A DNA stretch of 13,904 bases from Candidatus Krumholzibacteriia bacterium (GCA_028718575.1 JAQULN010000026.1:1-13904); one strand, 5' to 3'. Counted from the stretch's first letter, positions 1-7,457 are shown. Translations and numbers: made by a program. Notes: generated by a model from the sequence alone, not told the origin.

Positions 1-486
1 CCCTTGCTCGAAGTCGAAAACATCGAACAGGCGATCACCAAGCGCATGGCGTTCTACACCGAGCAGGCCCGCGGTCGCGCCTATCGTTGCTGCGTGAACA
101 TCGGCGGCGGCGTGGCCAGTCTCGGCAGCACCCACAACCAGGTGCTGATCGGCTCGGGCGTCAACGCGGACCTCGGCCAGCCCAACTGGCCCCGCAAGGG
201 CACCATGATCCTGTTCGCCGAGAAAGGCGTACCCGTGATCCACCTGCTGCGCATGGTGCCCCTGGCGCGCCGGCACGGACTGCCGGTTTCGCCGGACTAC
301 GTGCCGCCGCCCGGCGACGGCGACGTATTCGTCAAGCAAATGTATCGATTACCGCTGGTTGCCGCGGTGCTGATCGTCTACTGCGGTCTGTGCGTCATGA
401 TCCTCGCTCCCGAACTGCGGCGCGGTCTCTTCGACCGCCTGCCGGGACGCCGTCCGGACACGCCAACGCCGGGGGCATCAGCATGA
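1..486 (+). CDS. Poly-gamma-glutamate system protein (PgsW-like), C-terminal part, 5' end outside window
   Basis: The frame is open to the left edge, so this is the last 161 codons of a longer gene; the TTG at position 4 is not a convincing start. The visible protein has a glycine-rich stretch (NIGGGVASLG, about residues 33-42), then a segment with GVPVIHLLRM and LARRHGLPVSPD, and near the C-terminus one hydrophobic helix (about residues 117-137, LPLVAAVLIVYCGLCVMIL) followed by a short basic, Pro-rich tail. From memory this pattern matches the 'poly-gamma-glutamate system protein' family (TIGR04332) found next to PgsB/PgsC-type polyglutamate synthases. The role of that family is not biochemically settled; it probably sits in the inner membrane with the synthase. 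Its TGA overlaps the ATG of the next gene (ATGA), indicating translational coupling. The synthase genes are not visible, so the pathway call depends on family recognition alone. Confidence 0.7.
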   Translation, partial: PLLEVENIEQAITKRMAFYTEQARGRAYRCCVNIGGGVASLGSTHNQVLIGSGVNADLGQPNWPRKGTMILFAEKGVPVIHLLRMVPLARRHGLPVSPDYVPPPGDGDVFVKQMYRLPLVAAVLIVYCGLCVMILAPELRRGLFDRLPGRRPDTPTPGASA

Positions 487-1406
487 TCCACTCACTGATC
501 CGTCTGCGCCTTCAGATCTTGTTCAGCCTGATGGTCCTGGTTGGTGCGGCCGGACCGGCCGCGGCCAAGTCGACCTGGGTGTCCATCCGGGATCTGCATG
601 GCGGCCAGGCGACGTGCCTCGACATCGGCGGTACGCAACAGGATTACGTCCTCCTCGACGCCGACACCCCGGTTCGCACGACCGTGCAAGGTCCGCGGCG
701 CCTGAAGCTGATCACCCGCTACGTGTTCGACGCCGAAGACCGCGCCCGCACTCCTTACACCGTGATCGTCGCCGTCGACGGCGCGGAAGTCCTGCGCAAG
801 TCGTTCACCGGCCAAACGCAGGCCAACGCCGCCGTTTGCCAGAAAGCCGATCAGCGAATCGGCGTGATCCGGCGCGGCTACCTCGATATCCCCGCTGGCC
901 GCCACGAGGTGACGCTGCGCGCCGAAACCGAGGGCCGCGGCCGCGTGGCGACCCGTGTTTTCCGACTGGTGCGCCGCCAGCCCGAAGCCTGGGTCACGTT
1001 CGCCCCCGAGGGTTATCGGGAACTGCGGCACCTGCAATTCGAATCTGGCGCCCAGTCGGTTTACTACCAATTCGCGGCTGGCTCGCCGCTGCGCTTGATG
1101 CTGAACGGCCCGACGACGCTGCGCCTGGGCACTCGTCTCGACTTCGATCACACGATGAACGGCAGTCAGAACTACGCCCTGCAGGTGACCATCGACGACG
1201 AAGTCTGGCGCACTTTTCATTTCGACGCGACGGCGTTGACGGCAGCCCACTATATCGAGCGGTCTGACCTGCTGCCGGGTGTGCGCAAGGAGTTGCGTAT
1301 TGCGGTCCCGCGCGGCCGGCACAAGATCGAAATCCACTGCGTGCGGCCGGAGGTCTGTGGGGTCGCCGCCATGATCCACATCCCCAAGCGCGATGTGCAG
1401 CGTTAG
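483..1406 (+). CDS. Secreted protein of two tandem beta-rich domains, unknown function
   Basis: 307 residues. The ATG at 483 is chosen because it overlaps the previous stop as ATGA and opens directly into a Sec signal peptide (basic start, hydrophobic residues about 10-23, GPAAA|KS cleavage after residue 28). The same frame stays open upstream to 87, but that part is out-of-frame Arg-rich readthrough of the previous gene. The mature protein is two copies of one domain, about residues 30-163 and 169-301. Each runs: a WVS/WVT strand, a Gln-Tyr segment with a Pro two to four residues before a Gly-Pro turn (QGPRRL, NGPTTL), a long strand ending in an acidic turn, a VxVDG/VTIDDE strand, and a closing strand with IPAGRHEV or VPRGRHKI. 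Four Cys remain after processing (45, 119, 286, 292), so periplasmic disulfides are possible. No enzyme motif is visible. The next protein carries a third copy, so the two probably share a partner or ligand. Likely periplasmic; family not recognised. Confidence 0.85.
   Translation: MIHSLIRLRLQILFSLMVLVGAAGPAAAKSTWVSIRDLHGGQATCLDIGGTQQDYVLLDADTPVRTTVQGPRRLKLITRYVFDAEDRARTPYTVIVAVDGAEVLRKSFTGQTQANAAVCQKADQRIGVIRRGYLDIPAGRHEVTLRAETEGRGRVATRVFRLVRRQPEAWVTFAPEGYRELRHLQFESGAQSVYYQFAAGSPLRLMLNGPTTLRLGTRLDFDHTMNGSQNYALQVTIDDEVWRTFHFDATALTAAHYIERSDLLPGVRKELRIAVPRGRHKIEIHCVRPEVCGVAAMIHIPKRDVQR
570..1385 (+). repeat. Two-copy protein-domain duplication inside the secreted protein
   Basis: Copy A spans about 570-971 and copy B about 987-1385, separated by a short RRQPEA-type linker. 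The duplication is seen at protein level, not as DNA identity, so it is old. Landmarks in the same order in both copies are W-V near the start, GPRRL versus GPTTL, VDGAEV versus IDDEVW, and PAGRHEV versus PRGRHKI. A third, more divergent copy lies at about 1524-1901 in the following gene (GPGTL, then PAGGWTV). Confidence 0.75.
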
Positions 1407-1418
1407 GAGACCAGCAGC

Positions 1419-2960
1419 ATGACTTGCCGCGCGCAGCCGACCTACCGCATCCGTTCGGCCTGGTTGCTGATCGCCGCTTTCCTGCCGCTCTCGGCCGGTG
1501 CGACCGCCGCGCAAACGTCGGCGCGGTACCTGCCGCGCCCGTCCTCGGATGTCCAGACGATCGCGGTCGGCGAGCGCCAGTATTTCATTCTGAGTGAAGA
1601 TCCCCTCGCGGTCCCGCTGCTCGGCCCCGGCACCCTTTCGGGATTCGCCCGCGTGAACTTCACCCCCGGCGAGCACGAGACCAAGGCCGCCACCCTGGTC
1701 TTCGAGGGCATCGGCGATCGCACCATCCGCATCCCTCTGAATTTCTCGCCCAGCAACGTCGCCGCCTGGGGCGACGACCGGCCGGGCCGGCCCAGCGGTG
1801 GGCGGCCCTTCGAAGTCTACGTGCCGGCAGGAGGGTGGACGGTGCGTCTGAGCGGCCAGCAGCCTGCGCCGAGCCTGCTCACCGTGCTTTTGTATTACCA
1901 GGGACCGGCGCAACCGGGCTCCGCGACGCGCCGGAGCGCCGCCGCCAAACCTAATCCATGGCGCTATCGCAACGAATTCGGACTCGAAATCATCTACGAC
2001 AACAATGTGCTGACCCAGAGTCCCGACTACATCGCCGAATGGACGCGCGGCGGCCGCCCCGAGCGCTACTACCTCAACAAGTCCGACGACCTGATCATCG
2101 CGCCCAAGCTGGACTTCGCCGCCGACCGCCGGTTCTTCAGCTGGGGCAACACGCGCCTGCGATTCGTGGTCAAGCGTTACATGTACACGCAGAATCCGGT
2201 CAAGACGAACACGGACCTGGATTGGTACATCCGGCAATTCTTCAGCGGCGGCAAGAGCCTCGAGCTGAACTACCAGTACGCGCCCGAGCAGTACATCCGT
2301 CATCTCGGCGATCGCACGCCGTTCGCCGATCGCACCTTGGCGCTGCCGTCCAAACCGTTCCGCTTCACGCGCAACGTCGCGTCCGTGCAGTGGCGGCACT
2401 CCGTGAATTCCACGTTCAACTACTCGACGCTGGTGATCTATAAGTGCCGCTATTACAACAAGCCGTTCATGGAGAATGACATCGAGGCCTGGGAGTTTCG
2501 CGGCGTGCTCGGCTATCGCCCGCACCGGCGGCTGCGGTTGACTTTCGACTACAGCTACGAGTACGCGACGGCCCGAGCGATCGACACCGTCGGCGAGACC
2601 CCGGCCACCAGCAACGATGGCGACGGCAGCTATCGCCGAGATCTCTACCGCGTCGGTTTCGACTGGACGACCCGCTGGGCGCGCCCGATCCTCGACTCGA
2701 TCGACGGTTCCTGGCTGTTCATGGACTACTACTTCCCGACCGAACGCAGCATGTTCGACGACCCCTATCACACGGGGCGTCGCGATAAGAATGGTCGAGT
2801 CACCTTGCGTATCAACCGGCGCCTGACGTCGGCCCTGCGCGTCTACGCCAGCTTCCGCTACTCCGACCGCATCGTGGAATCGCCGTGGCCCGGCGACATC
2901 ACGCTCGACAAGGACTACACCCAGCAACGCTACTGGCTCGGAATGACCTACAGCTTCTAG
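1419..2960 (+). CDS. Predicted outer-membrane beta-barrel protein with N-terminal periplasmic beta domain
   Basis: 513 residues. The ATG at 1419 is supported by AGGAGA at 1405-1410, which overlaps the stop of the preceding gene, and by a Sec signal peptide (hydrophobic 14-25, cleavage near A30/A31 before QTSARY). Residues about 36-161 resemble the repeat domain of the preceding protein (QYFILSEDPLAVPLLGPGTL, later VPAGGWTVRLSG). A Pro/Ala linker (about 162-178) leads to residues 180-513, which show repeated alternating aromatic/hydrophobic strands (for example RNEFGLEIIYDN, TRLRFVVKRYMYTQ, RLRLTFDYSYEY, ALRVYASFRYSD) and end in WLGMTYSF. The terminal Phe is the classic signal for insertion by the BAM machinery. 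Length and strand spacing suggest roughly 14-16 strands, judged by eye. A pore, possibly for the polymer made by the upstream system, is inferred from context; an adhesin or simple porin cannot be excluded. Confidence 0.82.
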   Translation: MTCRAQPTYRIRSAWLLIAAFLPLSAGATAAQTSARYLPRPSSDVQTIAVGERQYFILSEDPLAVPLLGPGTLSGFARVNFTPGEHETKAATLVFEGIGDRTIRIPLNFSPSNVAAWGDDRPGRPSGGRPFEVYVPAGGWTVRLSGQQPAPSLLTVLLYYQGPAQPGSATRRSAAAKPNPWRYRNEFGLEIIYDNNVLTQSPDYIAEWTRGGRPERYYLNKSDDLIIAPKLDFAADRRFFSWGNTRLRFVVKRYMYTQNPVKTNTDLDWYIRQFFSGGKSLELNYQYAPEQYIRHLGDRTPFADRTLALPSKPFRFTRNVASVQWRHSVNSTFNYSTLVIYKCRYYNKPFMENDIEAWEFRGVLGYRPHRRLRLTFDYSYEYATARAIDTVGETPATSNDGDGSYRRDLYRVGFDWTTRWARPILDSIDGSWLFMDYYFPTERSMFDDPYHTGRRDKNGRVTLRINRRLTSALRVYASFRYSDRIVESPWPGDITLDKDYTQQRYWLGMTYSF

Positions 2961-2970
2961 AGGAGAGGCC

Positions 2971-5385
2971 ATGCCCGTACTCGCAACCTTCTGCCGCCCA
3001 CGGCGCACCCAAACCGGGCCGCTGCTGATCATCTTCGCGCTCTGTCTGCTCGGCGCCTGCGGCAAGCAAGACCTTTACGAGGCGCCGGGATCGCCTTACG
3101 TCGTCGTCGGCCGTCTCCCTCTGCCGACCGCCAACGAGGGCGTGGCCGTGATCGAGCACTACGCCTATGTCGCCGCGGGCGAGGCGGGCCTGCACACGGT
3201 CGACTGGACCGATCCAGCGTCGCCGCAGCTGTTGGCCAGCATCAACACAACGAAATACGCCGATGATGTGCAGACGGTCCGCACTTTTTACGGCCATACG
3301 CTGCGAGACATCGCGCATATCGTCGAGGGCACCGAGGGCATCACAAGCTACGACGTCACAGATCCTCACGCGCCGATCGACTACGCCACCGGGACCACCG
3401 CCGTTGTCGGCCGCACCATGTTCATCGACCAGCCGGCCGACCCCAGCCAGCCGTACATCGTCTACCTCGCGGAAGACTGGAAAGGCGTGCGCATTTTCGA
3501 GTCGGTGCCTGGCGACCCCGGGATCCTCGCCTACAACGGCGTGTTCGTCGGCACCATGGGCCGGGCCTACTCCCTCGTCGTCCGCGACGGCTGGGGATAC
3601 TGCGCCCAGAATGAACTCGGACTGTGCGTCCTCGATTTGCGCGTACGCGACCTCGCTTCGGTGCGCGTGGCTTCCTGGGCCGATACGCCGGGCAGCGCCC
3701 GGTCCGTTGCTCTCGCCGGCGACTATGCCTTCGTGGCCGATGGCGGCCGCGGACTGGCCGTCTTCCGGATCGACGGCGGCGCCACCCCGATCCAGGTCAC
3801 GCAGTACAACCTCAACGGGTTCTGCAAGGCCATCGCCCTCCGCGACAATCTCTGCGCCCTGGCGGCCAATGCCGCCGGCGTCCACTTCATGGACGTCAGC
3901 GATCCGGCCAACCCGGTGTACCTGGGCACCACACCCACCACGTTCTCGACGGGCGTCGTCTTCAGCCCGGACGGCTACTGCCTTGTCGTCGACTCGACCG
4001 ACGGCCTGCTCATCCTCGGCGGCCGCGGCCCCTTCACCGACACGACCCCGCCCTCGCCGGTCACCGACCTCGTCGCCGAAGCGGCCGGATCATCCGCCAT
4101 CGACCTGACCTGGACCATGACAGGCGACGACCACATGATCGGTCTGGCGACCGGACTCGAGATCCGCATGGCACCGGCGCCGATCACCGGGGAAGAGGAG
4201 TGGAACGCGGCCACCCCGCTCAACGACGTGCCCGCGCCCGAAGCGCCCGGCGACCGTATGACGCATTCAGTCGCCGGTCTGCCCAACGGCACCGAGCAAC
4301 ACTTCGCCCTGCGCGTCGTCGACGACGCCGGACATCGATCTGATCTCTCGAATCCAGCGTCGGCGACCACGTCCACCGGCATCACGCTGCGCCAGCCGCG
4401 GGTCTATCCCGAAGGCGGCACGACGCTGGACACCTATACCTATGAAGTCGAAGCGCTCTGGGACTTCCCCTTGACGTCGAGTCAAGTCATCATCGACGGC
4501 ACGCCCCATGCGATGACCCTCGTGGCCGGCGACCTGTACCGGTACGAGACGACCCTGGCCAAAGGCGCGCACGACTTCTCGTTCCATTTCACGGCGGCCG
4601 ACATTCCCGACGCCGAAACAGAGCTCGCAGACGGCCCGTTCGTGGGTATCGACGTCTTCACCATGGGCAGCCCCGGCGGCGAGTACGGACGCCAGCCGGA
4701 CGAGTTCCAACACCTGGTCGTCTTCACTGAGCAGGTGCTAGCGGCTGCCACCGAGGTCACGCAGGCGCAATGGAACGCGGTGATGCCCGCCGGCAGCAAC
4801 CCGTCCGTGCATCCCGGCACCGACCGGCCGGTCGACAGCGTCACCTGGCTGCAGGCCATCGCCTACTGCAACGCCCGTTCAGCGGCCCACGAGCCGCCGT
4901 TGACGCCCGCCTACACGATCAGCGGCTCCTCGGTCACCTGGCACCGCGAGGCTGACGGCTGGCGGCTGCCGACCGAAGCGGAGTGGGAATACCTCTGCCG
5001 CGCCGGCACGACGACCGCGCTCTACAACGGCAATCTGGCTGAGCTGAATTGCCGGCTCGACGCGAACCTCGACGCGATCGGCTGGTATTGCGGCAACGCG
5101 GGCATCGGCACGGCGACCGTCGAGGGGAAACTGCCCAACAGCCTCGGTCTCCACGACATGAGCGGCAACGTCCGCGAGTGGTGTTGGGACTGGTATGGGC
5201 CGATCGCCGACACCGCGGTCCTGGATCCGACCGGGCCGGATTCCGGCTACCTGCGCGTCTGCCGCGGCGGCAGCTGGTACTACCGCAGCCAGGATTGTCG
5301 CAGCGCCGCGCGCGGCGCCCTGCCGCCCGACAGCGCCGACGACACCGTGGGCCTGCGGGTCGTGCGGACCGTTTTCACCGATTGA
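2971..5385 (+). CDS. Modular lipoprotein: LVIVD-type beta-propeller, Fn3 and FGE/SUMF1-like domain
   Basis: 804 residues. ATG at 2971 with AGGAG at 2961-2965, ten bases after the previous stop. Residues 18-30 form a lipoprotein signal ending in the lipobox LGAC, so Cys30 would be lipidated; Gly31 follows, with no Asp retention signal, so the outer membrane is likely. Residues about 40-350 hold repeated units of the LVIVD type (YVAAGEAGLHTVDWTDPASP, YAFVADGGRGLAVFRID, GVHFMDVSDPANPVYLG), expected to form a beta-propeller. About 355-465 is a fibronectin type III domain (TTPPSPVTDL start). About 466-560 is an unassigned beta-rich linker. About 562-802 is an FGE/SUMF1-like (C-type lectin fold) domain with VTQAQWNAV, PVDSVTW, WRLPTEAEWEYLCRAGT, LGLHDMSGNVREW and RGGSW. 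In the active-site region Tyr771 replaces the first catalytic Cys of formylglycine-generating enzymes and only Cys776 is kept, so sulfatase activation is unlikely and a binding or scaffold role fits better. The partner is unknown. Confidence 0.88.
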   Translation: MPVLATFCRPRRTQTGPLLIIFALCLLGACGKQDLYEAPGSPYVVVGRLPLPTANEGVAVIEHYAYVAAGEAGLHTVDWTDPASPQLLASINTTKYADDVQTVRTFYGHTLRDIAHIVEGTEGITSYDVTDPHAPIDYATGTTAVVGRTMFIDQPADPSQPYIVYLAEDWKGVRIFESVPGDPGILAYNGVFVGTMGRAYSLVVRDGWGYCAQNELGLCVLDLRVRDLASVRVASWADTPGSARSVALAGDYAFVADGGRGLAVFRIDGGATPIQVTQYNLNGFCKAIALRDNLCALAANAAGVHFMDVSDPANPVYLGTTPTTFSTGVVFSPDGYCLVVDSTDGLLILGGRGPFTDTTPPSPVTDLVAEAAGSSAIDLTWTMTGDDHMIGLATGLEIRMAPAPITGEEEWNAATPLNDVPAPEAPGDRMTHSVAGLPNGTEQHFALRVVDDAGHRSDLSNPASATTSTGITLRQPRVYPEGGTTLDTYTYEVEALWDFPLTSSQVIIDGTPHAMTLVAGDLYRYETTLAKGAHDFSFHFTAADIPDAETELADGPFVGIDVFTMGSPGGEYGRQPDEFQHLVVFTEQVLAAATEVTQAQWNAVMPAGSNPSVHPGTDRPVDSVTWLQAIAYCNARSAAHEPPLTPAYTISGSSVTWHREADGWRLPTEAEWEYLCRAGTTTALYNGNLAELNCRLDANLDAIGWYCGNAGIGTATVEGKLPNSLGLHDMSGNVREWCWDWYGPIADTAVLDPTGPDSGYLRVCRGGSWYYRSQDCRSAARGALPPDSADDTVGLRVVRTVFTD

Positions 5386-5400
5386 CCGGACGCTGACGGT

Positions 5401-5422
5401 GGCGGCGCCGAACGGCGCCGCC
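5401..5422 (+). other. GC-rich perfect hairpin between lipoprotein and acyltransferase genes
   Basis: GGCGGCGCC (5401-5409), loop GAAC, then GGCGCCGCC (5414-5422): a perfect 9-bp inverted repeat in the 53-base gap between two co-directional genes. No T-run follows; the Shine-Dalgarno AAAGGA (5429-5434) of the next gene starts only 7 bases after it. It therefore looks more like an mRNA-processing, stability or translation-tuning hairpin inside an operon than an intrinsic terminator. This is the largest gap in the plus-strand block. Confidence 0.45.
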
Positions 5423-5438
5423 GCAGTGAAAGGACAGC

Positions 5439-6647
5439 ATGAGCGCCGCCAAATCCAGCGCCACCGGGCGCGCCGCCCGCGCGACCGCGGCAACCGCCGA
5501 ACCGGCCGCATCGCCGGCACCCGTCCAGGCCGTCCGCTCGGCGCCGCGCCTGCGCTTTACCTTCATCGACGAATTCCGCGGCCTGGTCGGGGTCATGATG
5601 GCGCTGGGGCACGCGCAGTATTATACCAATGCCGCCTGGTTGAGCCTAGACCCAATCGATCCCTTCTTCGACACCACGCCGCAGTTCCTGCTGCGCTACA
5701 TGGGGTACCTCTGCGCGCCCGGATTCTTGATGATGAACGGCGCCATGGTTTACTGGGCCTTCCTGCGCCGTCGTAAGAACGGGCTGTCGCGCGGCCGATC
5801 CGTGTGGGATTTCGTGCAGCGCGGTCTCTTTCTGGTCGCCGTCCAGTGGCTCTGGGTCAACGCGTCCTGGAGCGGGTTCGCCCGCTTGAACCTGGGTCAC
5901 CTCGGCATCATCGCCACGATCGGCCTCAGCATGCTCCTGGTCGGCCTGATCGTGCACTGGCCGTGGTGGCAGCGAGCCGCCGTCGCCCTCGGCGGTTTCC
6001 TTCTGCACCCGCTGCTGTTGATGATCCCGTATGACCACGCCAGTTGGGTCGCCGTCCCGATGCAGCTTCTGATCGACAGCGGCGACTTCACCAAATATCC
6101 GCTCATCCCCTGGTTCAGTCTGGCTTGCCTCGGCTCGGTGATGGCGCACTTCTGGTTCACCGTCTGGACGAACAAGCTCCGTCCGGACGAGCGCGCATAC
6201 AAGTCTCTCGCGATCGGCGCGTGCCTGCTGCTGGTCGCCTGGGGCCTGCGCGACTGGGGACACCCCTACGCTAACATCTTCCCGCACGACGGCTGGTTCA
6301 CCTATAGCTTCTTCCTGGTTCAAAAGTACCCGCCGAGCTTGTGCCATCAGGTATGGTTCGCCGGGTTGGTCATCGGCGGCGTCGGCCTCTTCGCCTGGAT
6401 CGACCAGCGCTGGCCCCTGCTGCGGCCGCTGGCGGTGGTCGGCAAGGTGCCGCTGTTCTTCTACTGCGTCCACATTCCGCTGCTGGCCATCATCTTCCGG
6501 CGCCTGAACTGGCTGCCGTACCGGGAGCACGGCGTGAACGAAAGTCTGCTGGTCTGGGTGGGACTGCTGCTGGTGATGTGGCCGCTCGCGCTCTGGTTCG
6601 CCAGGGTCAAGCAGCGCAACCGCAGTTGGTTCATTCGCATGATTTAA
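5439..6647 (+). CDS. DUF1624/HGSNAT-type integral membrane acyltransferase
   Basis: 402 residues. ATG at 5439 with AAAGGA at 5429-5434. The first 35 or so residues are an Ala-rich, basic cytoplasmic tail, followed by about ten hydrophobic segments (for example about 82-106, 128-145, 154-172, 181-197, 221-242, 258-269, 305-320, 336-353, 370-387). The family is recognised from the N-terminal FIDEFRGLVGVMMALGH (42-58, with His58 at the usual conserved position), YPLIPWF (220-226), KYPPSL (296-301) and GKVPLFFYCVHIPLL (335-349). Relatives include heparan-alpha-glucosaminide N-acetyltransferase, which passes acetyl from cytoplasmic acetyl-CoA across a membrane to an amino sugar; most bacterial members have no known substrate. 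Position after the polymer-related genes suggests it acetylates a cell-surface or exported polymer, but the acceptor is not shown by the sequence. It could belong to the broader acyltransferase-3 group, though the motifs favour DUF1624. Confidence 0.85.
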   Translation: MSAAKSSATGRAARATAATAEPAASPAPVQAVRSAPRLRFTFIDEFRGLVGVMMALGHAQYYTNAAWLSLDPIDPFFDTTPQFLLRYMGYLCAPGFLMMNGAMVYWAFLRRRKNGLSRGRSVWDFVQRGLFLVAVQWLWVNASWSGFARLNLGHLGIIATIGLSMLLVGLIVHWPWWQRAAVALGGFLLHPLLLMIPYDHASWVAVPMQLLIDSGDFTKYPLIPWFSLACLGSVMAHFWFTVWTNKLRPDERAYKSLAIGACLLLVAWGLRDWGHPYANIFPHDGWFTYSFFLVQKYPPSLCHQVWFAGLVIGGVGLFAWIDQRWPLLRPLAVVGKVPLFFYCVHIPLLAIIFRRLNWLPYREHGVNESLLVWVGLLLVMWPLALWFARVKQRNRSWFIRMI

Positions 6648-6668
6648 CCTCGACGGAGGAGTCTGTCC

Positions 6669-7433
6669 ATGAGCTTTCGCGTATTGGTTAGTCTGGTTGC
6701 GGCCAGCGTTCTGGCGGTCGGAACGTGCGCCGCGGCGACGCCGACTCGTGACGAGCTGAGCACCGACGGCGATTTCGAAACCATCAAGAACAGCGCCCAG
6801 TTGCGCCGCGACGACGAAGGCCGGGACTGGCACGAGAGCCGCCGGCAGAGCCGACAGGCGCGCGAACTCCTGCTGCTCAGCAAGAAATCGGTCGCCAAGA
6901 ACCGCACGCAGAAGGCGATGATCAAGGCTCATCCCGAGCTGAACACGTATCTTTCGCAGGAACTCGCCGCGCCGCAAGAGGGCCGTTTCCGGGTGACCTT
7001 CGAGATCTGCATCAAGCAAATTCGCCCGGAGTACAACCGTTCTGCGTTCTTCTTCGCGGGCACGAGCAGCGACAAGAAGAACGGCCCCAACTCCACCGGC
7101 GTCGAGCGCTTCGTGTTCCTGGGCTGGGAGAACGGCGACCGCGAGGGCAAGGTGAACCTGTTCGCGCGCCAGGGACTGACCGGCTGGGAAGAGCGGACGC
7201 TGCTCGCCAAGGATCTCGACCTGATGACCTGGTACAAGGTGACCATCGACGTGGACACGGCCGCCGGCACCTACTCCGTCAAGGTTGGCACCGCACCGGC
7301 CAGCGAGCCCCTGGCCGCGTTCGCCACGCGCGGCGCGGCGGTGCCGCAGCGGATCACCCACATCAGTTTCGCCTCGTGGAACGACGGCGCCGGGACGTTC
7401 TACGTGGACAACGTTTCGGCCCGGCCCCGCTAG
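6669..7433 (+). CDS. Secreted LamG/concanavalin-like protein, unknown function
   Basis: 254 residues. ATG at 6669 with a strong GGAGGA at 6655-6660, 21 bases after the acyltransferase stop. A Sec signal peptide covers about residues 1-22 (CAA|ATP); VGTC is not a proper lipobox because Thr precedes the Cys. Residues 34-70 are highly charged, with DGDFE followed by Arg/Glu-rich sequence. From about 105 a beta-rich domain begins (GRFRVTFEICIKQI, RFVFLGWENG, TWYKVTIDVDTAAGTYSVKV) and ends with GTFYVDNVSARPR, the typical closing strand of jelly-roll/LamG-type carbohydrate-binding folds. No glycosidase catalytic motif is apparent, so a binding or structural role is more likely than hydrolysis. It is the last gene of the plus-strand block and runs into the convergent coaX gene 24 bases later. 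Family name not recognised with certainty. Confidence 0.8.
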   Translation: MSFRVLVSLVAASVLAVGTCAAATPTRDELSTDGDFETIKNSAQLRRDDEGRDWHESRRQSRQARELLLLSKKSVAKNRTQKAMIKAHPELNTYLSQELAAPQEGRFRVTFEICIKQIRPEYNRSAFFFAGTSSDKKNGPNSTGVERFVFLGWENGDREGKVNLFARQGLTGWEERTLLAKDLDLMTWYKVTIDVDTAAGTYSVKVGTAPASEPLAAFATRGAAVPQRITHISFASWNDGAGTFYVDNVSARPR

Positions 7434-7457
7434 CTCGGGCTGCAGCCGCCGCCCCGA

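Noticed and set aside
492..3065. An 857-codon open frame on the minus strand
   Set aside because: It lies antisense to three genes with signal peptides, ribosome binding sites and coherent fold patterns. Its translation is rich in Arg, Ala, Val, Asp and Gly with no domain pattern, as expected for a shadow frame in GC-rich DNA.
5646..7361. A 571-codon open frame on the minus strand
   Set aside because: It is antisense to the acyltransferase and LamG-like genes, which have clear family motifs. The antisense product is rich in Gln, Arg and Pro with no recognisable motif.
7434..7457. Possible bidirectional terminator between the convergent genes (TCGGG at 7435-7439 with CCCGA at 7453-7457, and the palindrome GGCTGCAGCC at 7438-7447)
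   Set aside because: The outer stem is only 5 bp, the inner palindrome cannot form a good loop, and there is no T-run on either strand. Some terminator is needed here, but the sequence does not show a convincing intrinsic one.
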